Part shown: positions 1 through 9,385 of the stretch, piece by piece
How the letters are laid out: each line of letters starts with the position of its first letter
Position numbering within the stretch: the stretch's first letter is position 1
Source: an uncultured Gemmataceae bacterium
Lineage (GTDB): Bacteria; Planctomycetota; Planctomycetia; Gemmatales; Gemmataceae
NCBI GenBank assembly: GCA_937923405.1
Contig: CALDUY010000007.1
Location: 248,001 to 312,000, forward strand
DNA length: 64,000 nucleotides
Reading direction: 5' to 3'
Translations under genes and position numbers: made by a program
The notes under the pieces: generated by a model
The model's input: only the letters and a program-made list of their open reading frames with translations
Databases searched by the model: none
What the model was told of the DNA's origin: nothing

Positions 1-8
1 AGAAAAGA

Positions 9-467
9 ATGCCTGAACCAAATAAGCCATCTAGTTATCATGTCTTATCATTAAAACAGCCCTGGGCTGCATTATTAGTAGCAGGAATAAAAACTATTGA
101 AATTCGAAGTTGGTTTACAAACTATAGAGGTAGATTATTAATTCATGCAGCTCAAACTCCAGATAAACGACCAGAAGCTTGGTCACATGTACCTCCTCAT
201 CTGTTAGATTTAACAAATCAAAGGGGAGGTATCATAGGTGTAGGAACGCTTACAGCATGCATATCATATAATACTCTTAACGATTTTCTCAGAGATCAGC
301 ATTTGCATCTCAACGATGAGAAGTGGTTTAATCAAAAAGAATTATTTGGATTAAAATTTGAGCATCTATCAATTACTCCATTTGTAAAGCTTATAGGAAA
401 TGTTCGAATTTTCAAAGTAGCTTCTGAAATATTGTATTTATCAGAAACAAACAAGATCAAAAATTAG
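9..467 (+). CDS. ASCH-domain protein
   Basis: A 152-residue protein. The N-terminal stretch SLKQPWAALLVAGIKTIEIR (about residues 15-34) is the hallmark of the ASCH fold: the PWA turn, the G-x-K-T-x-E-x-R strand and an aromatic after it (W35). ASCH domains belong to the PUA-like RNA-binding superfamily and are thought to bind RNA or modified nucleotides; no catalytic role can be assigned here. No signal peptide or membrane segment is seen. Only eight bases precede the ATG, so the promoter and any upstream extension lie outside the window. The gene is AT-rich like its neighbours and lies 23 bp before mfnB in the same direction, so it may share a transcript with it. The family call is fairly firm, the function unknown. 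Confidence 0.75.
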   Translation: MPEPNKPSSYHVLSLKQPWAALLVAGIKTIEIRSWFTNYRGRLLIHAAQTPDKRPEAWSHVPPHLLDLTNQRGGIIGVGTLTACISYNTLNDFLRDQHLHLNDEKWFNQKELFGLKFEHLSITPFVKLIGNVRIFKVASEILYLSETNKIKN

Positions 468-490
468 CAAGCCATAATTGAGTTGCTAAA

Positions 491-1201
491 ATGTCAAAAT
501 TCTTGCTAAGTGTTCGAAATAAGTACGAAGCAAAAATAGCATTAGCTAACAATGTAGATATAATCGATGTTAAAAATCCAAGCAAAGGATCTTTAGGAAA
601 AGCAGACGACAAAATTATCCAAGAGATTCTAGATATCGCCTCAAACAAACCAGTAACTGCAGCGATGGGAGAACTAATCCAAAATGAGCCAATCAATCCT
701 GAATTATTGAGCAGGCTACATTACGTTAAATACGGTCTTAGCAACTTAAAGTTTACATGGAAGAACCAAATCGAAAAAATACGAACATTCATCGAAAGCA
801 AACATCGTTGCAAAGTAGTATTAGTAGCATATGCCGATGCTGAACATGCATATGCTCCCAATCCCGACAACATAATTGATCATGCGGTACGTGAAAAATA
901 CTCAGCAATCTTATTGGACACATGGCAAAAGTGTGGAAAAACATTACTCGACTGGATCTCATTAAATAGAATCACTGACTACATTAACACGTGTCATGCC
1001 AATCAAATACAAGTAGCTTTAGCCGGTTCAATTAGTCGAAAAGAAATAAACTTGTTATCCAAAAACAATCCTGATTGGTTCGCACTTCGAAGCGCCGCTT
1101 GCGCAAATCAATCACGCAACTCCAAGATCAAAGAACAACTTGTTATTGAGTTAGCTGATTTAATTCATACAGAAGCAACCATCAATGTCTGGAATTATTG
1201 A
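491..1201 (+). CDS. mfnB: (5-formylfuran-3-yl)methyl phosphate synthase, MfnB (DUF556)
   Basis: A 236-residue TIM-barrel protein. MfnB joins two molecules of glyceraldehyde 3-phosphate into the furan phosphate that becomes the aminomethylfuran of methanofuran. In planctomycetes and methylotrophs it accompanies tetrahydromethanopterin C1 chemistry. The N-terminus has the family pattern: SVRN near residue 7, then IIDVKNPSKGSLG with candidate Schiff-base lysine K28. YVKYGLS carries K80, and LLDTWQKCGK carries D140 and K144, in line with the acid and lysine residues of the archaeal enzyme. The last 17 bp overlap the start of the ABC ATPase gene in another frame, suggesting translational coupling. 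No other methanofuran or methanopterin gene is in the window, so the pathway context is inferred from the family alone. Confidence 0.85.
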   Translation: MSKFLLSVRNKYEAKIALANNVDIIDVKNPSKGSLGKADDKIIQEILDIASNKPVTAAMGELIQNEPINPELLSRLHYVKYGLSNLKFTWKNQIEKIRTFIESKHRCKVVLVAYADAEHAYAPNPDNIIDHAVREKYSAILLDTWQKCGKTLLDWISLNRITDYINTCHANQIQVALAGSISRKEINLLSKNNPDWFALRSAACANQSRNSKIKEQLVIELADLIHTEATINVWNY

Positions 1202-2207
1202 AGCTTACAATTTAACAAAAACGTATCGAGTACATCAAAAACAGCCAGGATTGATTGGCTCATTAAAAGGACTATTCCGTCGAGAATACAAACTAATTCA
1301 AGCAGTAGAAAATATTAGTTTTACAATTCAACCTCAAGAGATGGTTGGATTTCTAGGCCCCAACGGCGCTGGAAAAACTACCACACTAAAAATATTATCC
1401 GGATTAATTTATCCAACATCTGGTCGAGCAGTTGTATTAGGATACACACCATGGGAACGTCCAGATTCATTTAGAAGACAATTCTCATTAATTATGGGAC
1501 AAAAAAACCAACTGTGGTGGGATTTACCCGCAGAAGATAGTTTTCGACTTCATCGTGAAATATACTCAATAGATCGAAAATCATATAAAAATACACTCGA
1601 CGAATTAACTGAATTGTTTGATGTAAAAAAACTAATTCGTCAACCTGTAAGAGAGCTTTCTTTAGGTGAAAGAATGAAAATGGAGTTAATCGCTGCTTTA
1701 CTTCACAGTCCAAGATTACTGTTGTTAGACGAACCCACAATCGGCTTAGATATAATCGCTCAAATTACAATTCAAAACTCTCTCAAAGAGTATAACACCA
1801 AAAAGGGAATAACAATGTTATTGACAAGCCATTACATGAAAGATATTGAAGCACTTTGCACAAGAGTATTAGTTATCGCGCATGGAAAATTATTTTACGA
1901 TGGGCCTCTAAGAGGAATCATTGAGAAATTCGGACAATACAAACAAGTTCGACTTCGATTTGCAGGAGATCAATTACCTGCAAATCTCAACAGATTTGGA
2001 AGTGTGTCAGCAACTGGACCAATAGTAGAATTAAAAGTCGACAGAGATAAAGTAGCCTCAGCTCTTGCTCAAATTCTAACTCAGCACACTATTGTCGACA
2101 TGAGCGTACAAGACCCTCCTCTAGATCAAATAATTGCAAAGGTATTTGAACACGCAAAAACTAATTCCGTGCCGAGAGAATTTATTGAAACGCCACAGAC
2201 AGCGTAG
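1185..2207 (+). CDS. ABC-2 type exporter, ATP-binding subunit
   Basis: A 340-residue ATPase. Walker A is GPNGAGKTT at residues 58-66, the signature is LSLGERMKME at 158-167, Walker B is LLLLDEPTIGLD at 178-189, and TSHYMKD is the H-loop region. The extended N-terminus before the Walker A and the C-terminal regulatory tail of about 120 residues resemble the COG4586-type ATPases that pair with two ABC-2 permeases; exactly two such permeases follow. The ATG lies inside the last codons of mfnB, a 17-bp overlap. The substrate is unknown; related systems have been linked to polysaccharide, lipid or drug export. ATP hydrolysis would power the 2223-3071 and 3075-3890 membrane proteins at the cytoplasmic membrane. 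Confidence 0.88.
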   Translation: MSGIIEAYNLTKTYRVHQKQPGLIGSLKGLFRREYKLIQAVENISFTIQPQEMVGFLGPNGAGKTTTLKILSGLIYPTSGRAVVLGYTPWERPDSFRRQFSLIMGQKNQLWWDLPAEDSFRLHREIYSIDRKSYKNTLDELTELFDVKKLIRQPVRELSLGERMKMELIAALLHSPRLLLLDEPTIGLDIIAQITIQNSLKEYNTKKGITMLLTSHYMKDIEALCTRVLVIAHGKLFYDGPLRGIIEKFGQYKQVRLRFAGDQLPANLNRFGSVSATGPIVELKVDRDKVASALAQILTQHTIVDMSVQDPPLDQIIAKVFEHAKTNSVPREFIETPQTA

Positions 2208-2222
2208 AGGAATACGCTTACC

Positions 2223-3071
2223 ATGATCAAAAAAAATCAGCCAGTAATACGCAAAAGCTGGATTTCAATACGAAAATATTTAAACATATTATCAATTTGC
2301 CTAACAGAGCGCATGACATATCGAAACGACTTCATTTTAAGTACAATATTTAGGTTTCTACCTGTAATGACAACAATTCTTTTATGGCAAGCTGTATATC
2401 GTAGTTCAGGAAAAGAGTCAATTGCTGGTTTTTCACAACGGCAAATGATTGCTTACTTACTATTAATCCACATAAGCCGTATGTTTTCAAGCATGCCCGG
2501 TTTAGCAAATGGAATCGCTCACGACATTCGTAATGGAACGTTAAAAAAATACATGATACAACCTATTGATATGATCGTTTTTCTTCTTTGTTATAGATGC
2601 GCACACAAAATTACATACATCACTACATCAGCAATACCATACTCATTTCTTTTTTTAATTTGTGCAGACAATTTTGATGATTTCCCAGACTTAACTATTT
2701 TATTAGCATATATACTCTCCTTACTTCTCGGATTTCTTTTAGGTTTCTATTTTGAGGTTTGCTTAGGAATGATTGGATTTTGGATGCTTGAGATAACTTC
2801 ACTGCTTTGGATTATAACCACGTTAAATTATTTTATCTCTGGACAAATGATGCCTTTAAATTTACTTCCTGAATTTTGGCGCACTGTTTTATATATACTT
2901 CCTTTTCAATACATGGCATATTTCCCTGCAATAGTATTCCTAGGAAAACTGTCTACTAACCAAATCATCTGCGGCTTGCTAATTGAGATTGGATGGGCAC
3001 TTATTCTTTTTATTATCGCTCAATATACATTTTATAAAGGATTAAAGCATTATAGTGCTTTTGGAGATTAA
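2223..3071 (+). CDS. ABC-2 type exporter, permease subunit 1
   Basis: A 282-residue integral membrane protein with about six hydrophobic segments and a cytoplasmic N-terminus of about 35 residues. The stretch GIAHDIRNGTLKKYMIQPID is typical of ABC-2 permeases of the COG4587/COG3694 (DUF990-like) type, where the loop after the second helix meets the ATPase. It starts 15 bp after the ATPase gene and ends 3 bp before the second permease, so the three form one operon. GAGGA stands 11 bases before the ATG. It should form a heterodimeric channel with the next gene product. The substrate is unknown. Confidence 0.85.
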   Translation: MIKKNQPVIRKSWISIRKYLNILSICLTERMTYRNDFILSTIFRFLPVMTTILLWQAVYRSSGKESIAGFSQRQMIAYLLLIHISRMFSSMPGLANGIAHDIRNGTLKKYMIQPIDMIVFLLCYRCAHKITYITTSAIPYSFLFLICADNFDDFPDLTILLAYILSLLLGFLLGFYFEVCLGMIGFWMLEITSLLWIITTLNYFISGQMMPLNLLPEFWRTVLYILPFQYMAYFPAIVFLGKLSTNQIICGLLIEIGWALILFIIAQYTFYKGLKHYSAFGD

Positions 3072-3074
3072 ATA

Positions 3075-3890
3075 ATGCCTCAAGTATCAAGATACTTAAC
3101 TATTTATATTTCATTTATAAAGTTTAGTTTAATAACAGAGTTATCATTTAAGATTAATTTTTTAATAAAAATATTCGTTGAATTACTCTGGCTGTCAATT
3201 CTAATAATTTTTTATGAAATTCTCTTCAGTAACACAGACAATATTGCGCACTGGTCTCGAGAACAGTATCTTTTTTTTATTGGTTGCCATTACATGTTGG
3301 GAGGTATTATTGAATCTTTATTTCTTGAGAATTGTGCCAATTTTACTGAACTAGTTAGATCTGGAGATCTTGACACATATTTGCTTAAACCAATAGATGA
3401 GCAATTCATTATTACCACTAAAAAAATTGATTGGTCAACCTTACCAAATATAATTCAAGGAATCGCGATAATGATTTATGCATTAGCAGTTAATCCGAAG
3501 TGGACATTTGAATTAACTCAATTTTTAATGTTTGTTATTACATTTACATGTGGACTAACAATAACATACTCTTTTTTACTTATGCTTTGTTCTACTTCAG
3601 TTTGGATAATTCGAAATCAAAGCATGATGGAGCTATGGTGGTTGTTCTCAACACTAATGCGATATCCCAAAGAAATATTTAATGATTCTTGGGCACACTC
3701 AATTGGTTGGTTTTTAACTTTTGTTATACCCGCGTTAATAGTTATTAATATACCTGCTTCGACGATGATTCGTAAATTTCTGCACCCTTATTCTGTACTT
3801 TGGATGGGTATTTGTACCGGTTTATTCATGTTTGCGAGTAGAAAACTATTCAAATTTGCACTAACATCATATCGCAGCGCAAGTAGCTAA
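3075..3890 (+). CDS. ABC-2 type exporter, permease subunit 2
   Basis: A 271-residue membrane protein with about six hydrophobic segments. The LVRSGDLDTYLLKPID loop corresponds to the (R)xGxLDxYLLKP motif of the ABC-2 DUF990-type permeases and mirrors the GTLKKYMIQPID loop of the preceding gene, so the two are distant paralogues acting as partners. GGAG lies 8 bases before the ATG, and the gene begins 3 bp after the previous stop. No clear terminator hairpin is visible after the stop codon; only 49 AT-rich bases separate it from the convergent esterase gene. Codon use is strongly A/T-ending, as in the rest of the first 9 kb. Confidence 0.85.
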   Translation: MPQVSRYLTIYISFIKFSLITELSFKINFLIKIFVELLWLSILIIFYEILFSNTDNIAHWSREQYLFFIGCHYMLGGIIESLFLENCANFTELVRSGDLDTYLLKPIDEQFIITTKKIDWSTLPNIIQGIAIMIYALAVNPKWTFELTQFLMFVITFTCGLTITYSFLLMLCSTSVWIIRNQSMMELWWLFSTLMRYPKEIFNDSWAHSIGWFLTFVIPALIVINIPASTMIRKFLHPYSVLWMGICTGLFMFASRKLFKFALTSYRSASS

Positions 3891-3939
3891 TATAAAACAA
3901 ACATTTTACTCTTTACTCTTATTTAATCTAAACCAGTTA

Positions 3940-5007
3940 TTAATAAACCCTAAATGGCTCCAGCCGAATTGATAACCAATCTAACATATTTGGCAACATA
4001 CGAATTGCAGTCCAAGCACTATGCCTGCCTGAAGGTCTATAATCGTATGCTATCTCAATCCCTTTCTCTCGTGCACGATATAAGAAACTCTCAACTTGTG
4101 CATTTATATTAAATTCGTCTTTTCCTCCATAAGCTACATAAAATTCTGCAAATCCAGGTTTGATGTCTAGTAAATCTAATAATTCTATAGGATTTTCTGC
4201 TGAGATTAGCGCTATAGCATCAGGATTATTTTTACCAAACATTGGTTCAATAAAATGACCAGCTCGTATCGTAATCAATCCACAACAAAATTTGCCAACA
4301 GGATCTTTAGGATGAAAATACTCTCTCCAACCCCAACAATTTGGATCAAATTGATCAAAATATTCTTTACGACAACTTAACCATCGAATATTTAAAGGAG
4401 GAGCAAAAGTAGCTGCAATTCCAAATTTATCGCGGTGCTTCATTACTTTATTAAAAGCCGCTGCTCCTCCCATACTTACGCCAAGTAACACATGCGATTC
4501 TGGTTCGGGTCGAATTGAATAATTTTGCAACATAAACGTGTAAACGTCATCAGTTAAATAATCGCCAAAATTTCCAAGTTTACTATTCATGAAAAATGTT
4601 CCAGCCGTTGAAAATCCTGTTTTTCCGTTTGGACTTCCATCTGGAGCTGCAATTATTAGAGGTGGCAGTTTACCACTAGCAATAGCACTATCAAATGGTT
4701 TAACTACCCATTCGAGAAAATTAATTTCATCAGATAAAAATCCATGCAGATAAATTGCTAATGGATACTGTTTTGACGAATTATATCCAGGTGGCAAATA
4801 AACGTACATTGCTCTCTTTTCGCATAATGACGGTGCAAAGAATCTACGATCTTTTCCATGATTTGATGTGTAATCAACTAATGTTCCTTTAAGACATATA
4901 TTTGTACGTACTAAACCAAATGGACGAGGAATTAGATGAGCTTCGGATAAACTACAAAACAAATGCATGCATAAAATTGCAAAAAATTCATGATGTCGAC
5001 TACTCAT
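3940..5007 (-). CDS. secreted alpha/beta-hydrolase esterase (esterase D / antigen 85 type)
   Basis: A 355-residue protein with a hydrophobic leader (about residues 7-23) suggesting export. The nucleophile elbow is GVSMG at 176-180 with Ser178, followed by the family-typical GAAAF. GGKDEFN supplies the likely acid Asp297, and PSGRHSAW the likely catalytic His329. LHGF near residue 88 is the oxyanion-hole strand. This order matches the putative esterase family (COG0627-like) that includes feruloyl esterases and S-formylglutathione hydrolase; the export signal favours an envelope or extracellular ester substrate. AAGGAG is 6 bases before the ATG. The gene is transcribed alone, convergent with the ABC operon and divergent from the Cys-rich gene at 5259. 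Confidence 0.8.
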   Translation of the reverse strand: MSSRHHEFFAILCMHLFCSLSEAHLIPRPFGLVRTNICLKGTLVDYTSNHGKDRRFFAPSLCEKRAMYVYLPPGYNSSKQYPLAIYLHGFLSDEINFLEWVVKPFDSAIASGKLPPLIIAAPDGSPNGKTGFSTAGTFFMNSKLGNFGDYLTDDVYTFMLQNYSIRPEPESHVLLGVSMGGAAAFNKVMKHRDKFGIAATFAPPLNIRWLSCRKEYFDQFDPNCWGWREYFHPKDPVGKFCCGLITIRAGHFIEPMFGKNNPDAIALISAENPIELLDLLDIKPGFAEFYVAYGGKDEFNINAQVESFLYRAREKGIEIAYDYRPSGRHSAWTAIRMLPNMLDWLSIRLEPFRVY

Positions 5008-5258
5008 GCTGCACTCCTTTGCCGCTTGCCTAGCTTATCAACAATCGACTCTTATGTTGTCTCACATTAACCCAGAGTCTTTATTTTGTTGTTTACCAAC
5101 TAATCTGATCCTGAAAATTCTCCTAAGTTAACAACACATAGTATAATACCAACAGAAATGATCCCAGCTACTATCAAGTTTATGCCGAAGTAATGAGTTG
5201 TAGTTAAATCTTCTACTTTCCGAGTTTAGCCAGCAAAAATAAATTTAAGGAATAAATC

Positions 5259-5750
5259 ATGATGATACGATCGGTTGTGATCATGTTTGTTGCTGTATCA
5301 TTTGAGTCATACGCTTCTGCTCAAAATGTCACAATACAAAAACCAATCAGACTTGTAAATGATACTTATTTACCCCAACAAACAAATTATAAGCATATTT
5401 TTCTTGATTCAAACACACCAGAATACAAATCTAATATTGTTATAAACACACCAACTTGTTGTCAGACTAGTAATACAAAACTTTCTAAACTTCAAAGCCT
5501 TAAATTGTGGCAGTGGTTAGGTTATCACAGTGTTGGAAAATGCAATAAAGGCTGTGGTTGTTGTTTTTATTGTAGTCCTTCGTTATATAGTTATTTTGGT
5601 GCAAATTGCCGAGAAGGAGCGAAATATGATTCGGCCTCTGCGAAACCATGCCCTTCAAGTTGCATCAGCACAGGATGGGGTAATGTTTGGAATACTGGTG
5701 CTCGAATGTTTGCTTCTCCCACAGGTCATGGATTTGTTGGTTCACCTTAA
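5259..5750 (+). CDS. small secreted Cys-rich protein
   Basis: A 163-residue protein with a signal peptide (about residues 1-21, ending in SYASAQ). The mature part is cysteine-rich: CC at residues 67-68, then a KCNKGCGCCFYCSP cluster, then NCREG and PCPSSC. LKLWQWLGYHSVGKC followed by SPLYSYFG resembles a recurring planctomycete small exported protein type with an LWxW block and a Cys cluster, but I cannot name a family. Clustered cysteines suggest disulfides or a bound metal outside the cytoplasm. AAGGAAT lies just upstream of the ATG, and a strong hairpin terminator follows, so it is probably a one-gene transcript. The function is unknown. Confidence 0.75.
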   Translation: MMIRSVVIMFVAVSFESYASAQNVTIQKPIRLVNDTYLPQQTNYKHIFLDSNTPEYKSNIVINTPTCCQTSNTKLSKLQSLKLWQWLGYHSVGKCNKGCGCCFYCSPSLYSYFGANCREGAKYDSASAKPCPSSCISTGWGNVWNTGARMFASPTGHGFVGSP

Positions 5751-5772
5751 GAAAAAAAATTAATAGAATATA

Positions 5773-5809
5773 CTCGGTGAAGAGTTTGCTTCACCGAGGC
5801 TCTTTTTTT
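5773..5809 (+). terminator. intrinsic terminator after the Cys-rich gene
   Basis: A perfect 10-bp stem (CTCGGTGAAG at 5773-5782, CTTCACCGAG at 5789-5798) with a 6-base loop is followed by GCTC and seven T's. It sits between the Cys-rich gene and dnaE and separates their transcripts. Confidence 0.92.
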
Positions 5810-5859
5810 GTATCATGCTGTCCCTTTAACATGCACTTATATCTTGATAATAAAATTAT

Positions 5860-5866
5860 GGAGGTG
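5860..5866 (+). promoter_or_regulatory. strong Shine-Dalgarno fixing the GTG start of dnaE
   Basis: GGAGGTG lies 8 bases before GTG at 5875. The codons after that GTG give AQRLFVHLHCHTHYS, the expected N-terminus of a DnaE PHP domain, so dnaE begins with GTG and not with any upstream ATG. Confidence 0.85.
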
Positions 5867-5874
5867 ATTTCTAC

Positions 5875-8800
5875 GTGGCTCAACGATTATTCGTTCATTT
5901 ACATTGCCATACTCATTACAGTCTTCTTGACGGAGCAAGTCGAGTTCCAGAGCTAGTCCAGCATGTGAAATCTCTGGGAATGAATGCCTGCGCAATTACT
6001 GACCATGGAAATTTGTACGGTGCAATTGAATTTTACAGAGAATGTATTCATAATAATATAAATCCAATAATTGGAATTGAGGCTTATGTTGCTCCAACAA
6101 ATCGAAAAGACCGCGAAGCTCGCCGACGTGGAGAGGCTGGTTACCATTTAACATTGTTGGCCAAAACAAATATTGGTTTTAAGAACTTAATCAAACTTTC
6201 ATCATTAGCCTTTCTTGAAGGTTATCATTATGTTCCAAGGATTGACAAAGAATTACTTGAACGATATAGCGATGGCTTAATTTGTTTATCTGGCTGTGTG
6301 TCAAGTGAATTCAGTGAACATATATTAAATGACAATCTTGATCAAGCACAGTTAGTTGCTGAATGGTTTGCTCGTATATTTAAAAATAACTTTTTTATAG
6401 AAATTCAAAATAATGGACTAGAGATCCAACAACGCTGCATGCAAGGAGCTATCAGTATTGGAGATCGCCTTGGTATCCCGTTAGTTGCTACTTGCGATGC
6501 TCATTATATACATCAAAAAGATTCACTACCACACGATGTGTTATTATGTATAAACACAGGACGCCAACTCTCTGACACCAACCGAATGCGTTATGAAAGC
6601 GACCAATTCTATGTTCGGTCACCAGAAGAGATGTATCAACTTTTCCCTGAACATCATTCTGCAGTTAAGCGAAGTCAAGAAATCGCTGACAGTTGCGACG
6701 TTCGACTTGATTTCAAAAAAAGACACTTTCCTGTATTTATTCCACCATCCGGAAAGTCTCCAGAAGAATATCTCTCTAAACTATGTCATGAAGGGATGTT
6801 GATTCGATATCGAAACAACCCTCCTTTATCAGCACAATCTCGACTTCAGCATGAATTAAGCATTATTTGCCGCATGGGATTTGCTTCCTATTTTTTAATT
6901 GTTGCTGATTTCGTTCGATTTGCACATGAAAGAAATATTCCTTGCAGTGCAAGAGGTAGTGCTTGCGGCTCTTTAGTAAGTTATGTACTTCGATTGAGTC
7001 ACGTTGATCCATTAGACTATGATCTCCTCTTTGAGAGATTTCTCGATCCAAATCGAACTGAAGCACCTGATATTGACATCGACTTTTGTCAAGATAGACG
7101 TGATGAAGTTATTGATTATGTACGTCAAAAGTACGGCGCTTCAAGTGTAGCGCAAATTGCAACGTTTAGTACATTAGCAGCCCGTGCTGCTATTAAAGAT
7201 GTTGGAAGAGTGCTCAATGTTCCGCTCCACCGCGTTTTACAGTTAACAGAAATGATCCCAAAATCTCTTGGGATTACTATAAAAGAGGCGATGGAGCAAA
7301 ATCCTGATCTGGGTTCTTTGTATAACTCCGATCCAGAAGTTCAACGATTGCTGAATATTGCGATGATTTTAGAGGGAACCAATCGAGGTTCCGGAATTCA
7401 TGCGGCTGGGGTTGTTATCGCAAACGGAGATCTTACAGATTATGTTCCGCTTCATCGTGCTTTACGAAAAAGTGATAATTCAAGTAGCAAACAGCACGAT
7501 GCTGTTATTGCTACACAATGGGTTATGGGAGATTTAGAGAAAGTCGGATTACTCAAGATGGATTTTCTTGGCTTGAGAACTCTGACTTTATTGGATAATT
7601 CTGTTCGTTTAATTGAAAAGACTAGAAACGAACTTATTGACATTTATCAATTACCGTTAGATGATCCTGAAACTTACCAACTACTTCAACGAGCAGATAC
7701 TAAAGGTGTTTTTCAATTTGAGTCTGAGGGTATTCGCGAACTGTTGAAACAATTACGTCCAGATAATCTTCGTGATATTATTGCTTGCACTGCTTTGTAT
7801 AGACCAGGTCCATTAGGCGGAGGTATGGTTGATGCTTACATTAGTTGTAAACATGGACGAGAAAAACCTATTTATTCACATCCAGTGATGGAGGATATTC
7901 TTTCTGAAACTTATGGTGTTATGTGTTATCAAGAACAGATCATGCGGATTCTCAATCGACTTGGAGGAATTGATCTTGCTAGTGCTTATGCATGTATTAA
8001 AGCAATCAGCAAAAAGAAGCAAGACATAATCGATTCTCAGAAAATTGATTTTATTACTGGAGCAGAACAACGCGGTGTATCACGTCAAACAGCTGAAGAA
8101 ATTTTCAACCTAATTGTTTATTTTGGTGGATATGGTTTCAACAAATCTCACAGTGCCGCCTATGCCTATGTAACTTACCAAACTGCATATCTAAAGACTC
8201 ATTATACACCAGAGTTTATGGCTTCTTTGTTATCCAGTGAAATAGATGATGGCAACAAACGCGATATGATGGTTGACCACATTTCTGAGGCAAAACGATT
8301 AGGTGTCGTAGTGTTACCACCTGACATTAACTTATCTGAATCAAACTTTACAGTAATTAATTCTCAAATTGTTTTTGGATTAGCGGCAATTAAAGGAGTT
8401 GGTCGCAACTCAACCGACTCGATTGTCCAGGCTAGAATCTCTGGGGGGAAATTTCGTAATCTGTATGATTTTTGTGATCGCATTGATCAACGAGTTGTCC
8501 CAAAAGCTACTATCGAACGTCTTATTAAAGCCGGCGCTTTTGATCAGTTCGGTGATCATCGTGCACAACTCATACATGCTTTACCTGGTGCATTACAAGC
8601 TGCTAATGATCGAAAACGAGATAGTCGTCTTGGTCAATTAAATTTATTTGATTCTGTAAATGATTTGTCTTCTTCAACTCAATCTACACCCACAAAATTT
8701 CTTGATGTACAACCCTGGTCCGAATCTGAAAAGTTGAAGTACGAGAAAGAAGTACTTGATTTTTATTTTTCCAGCCACCCTCTTGCACAAGAAGAAACAC

Positions 8801-9369
8801 TTCTTCGCCGCCACGTCACACATTCCATCTCAGAGCTTAAAAACGTTTCGTCAGACTCAGAAGTGACAGTAGGTGGATTACTCAGTCAAGTTCGCGTGAT
8901 GAATTATAAAAAGCCGCAACGGAATGGTAATACAAGATATGGGCGATGCAAGGTGGAAGATTTAAGCGGGATTATAGAAACAGTGATTTGGGGAGATGAA
9001 TTTGTCAAGTACAAAGATAACCTCATTGAGAATTCTGTAGTTCTTATTCGAGGTATAGTAGAACGAAAGACGGAAGAACCAATTCTTCAAATAACTCGTT
9101 TGATGAAACTCGAAGATGCTAAACGTGAGTTTGCTCGTGAACTGCATCTTCTCTTCCAAATTGATCGAAATCAATGTGTAGACGTTGATGTTTTGAGCAG
9201 TTTACTTCGCCGTTCTCCTGGAAGTTGTCCAGTAGTACTTACTATTAGAGACGATCATGGCAGATGTTGTGTACTGAAACTCAGTGCTGATTTTTCAGTC
9301 AACCCCTTAACATATTGTCATAATGATTTAGAACTGCTACTAGGAAAAGGTTCCGTTCACTTACGATAA
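5875..9369 (+). CDS. dnaE: DNA polymerase III subunit alpha
   Basis: A full-length 1164-residue replicative polymerase catalytic subunit. The PHP domain opens with HLHCHTHYSLLDGA (residues 8-21) and AITDHGN. The polymerase active site shows PDIDIDF at residues 398-404, so D401 and D403 match the magnesium-binding aspartates of the E. coli enzyme. GVFQFESEG, LYRPGPL and YGFNKSHSAAYA are further conserved blocks; the C-terminal quarter carries the helix-hairpin-helix region (AIKGVGRNS) and an OB domain (VTVGGLLSQVRVM). It starts with GTG after a strong GGAGGTG. This is an essential gene, yet it is AT-rich, as are the genes around it; that argues against the AT-rich region being simply acquired cargo. 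It stands alone and converges with the permease gene downstream. Confidence 0.97.
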   Translation: MAQRLFVHLHCHTHYSLLDGASRVPELVQHVKSLGMNACAITDHGNLYGAIEFYRECIHNNINPIIGIEAYVAPTNRKDREARRRGEAGYHLTLLAKTNIGFKNLIKLSSLAFLEGYHYVPRIDKELLERYSDGLICLSGCVSSEFSEHILNDNLDQAQLVAEWFARIFKNNFFIEIQNNGLEIQQRCMQGAISIGDRLGIPLVATCDAHYIHQKDSLPHDVLLCINTGRQLSDTNRMRYESDQFYVRSPEEMYQLFPEHHSAVKRSQEIADSCDVRLDFKKRHFPVFIPPSGKSPEEYLSKLCHEGMLIRYRNNPPLSAQSRLQHELSIICRMGFASYFLIVADFVRFAHERNIPCSARGSACGSLVSYVLRLSHVDPLDYDLLFERFLDPNRTEAPDIDIDFCQDRRDEVIDYVRQKYGASSVAQIATFSTLAARAAIKDVGRVLNVPLHRVLQLTEMIPKSLGITIKEAMEQNPDLGSLYNSDPEVQRLLNIAMILEGTNRGSGIHAAGVVIANGDLTDYVPLHRALRKSDNSSSKQHDAVIATQWVMGDLEKVGLLKMDFLGLRTLTLLDNSVRLIEKTRNELIDIYQLPLDDPETYQLLQRADTKGVFQFESEGIRELLKQLRPDNLRDIIACTALYRPGPLGGGMVDAYISCKHGREKPIYSHPVMEDILSETYGVMCYQEQIMRILNRLGGIDLASAYACIKAISKKKQDIIDSQKIDFITGAEQRGVSRQTAEEIFNLIVYFGGYGFNKSHSAAYAYVTYQTAYLKTHYTPEFMASLLSSEIDDGNKRDMMVDHISEAKRLGVVVLPPDINLSESNFTVINSQIVFGLAAIKGVGRNSTDSIVQARISGGKFRNLYDFCDRIDQRVVPKATIERLIKAGAFDQFGDHRAQLIHALPGALQAANDRKRDSRLGQLNLFDSVNDLSSSTQSTPTKFLDVQPWSESEKLKYEKEVLDFYFSSHPLAQEETLLRRHVTHSISELKNVSSDSEVTVGGLLSQVRVMNYKKPQRNGNTRYGRCKVEDLSGIIETVIWGDEFVKYKDNLIENSVVLIRGIVERKTEEPILQITRLMKLEDAKREFARELHLLFQIDRNQCVDVDVLSSLLRRSPGSCPVVLTIRDDHGRCCVLKLSADFSVNPLTYCHNDLELLLGKGSVHLR

Positions 9370-9385
9370 GCATAGACAAAGACGC

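Noticed and set aside
5142..5147. TATAAT as a promoter for the Cys-rich gene at 5259
   Set aside because: There is no acceptable -35 element 16-18 bases upstream, and such hexamers are expected by chance in AT-rich sequence.
1..9369. The AT-rich block as a genomic island or prophage
   Set aside because: It has no integrase, transposase, phage gene or flanking tRNA, and it holds essential dnaE. The composition change is reported as a finding instead.
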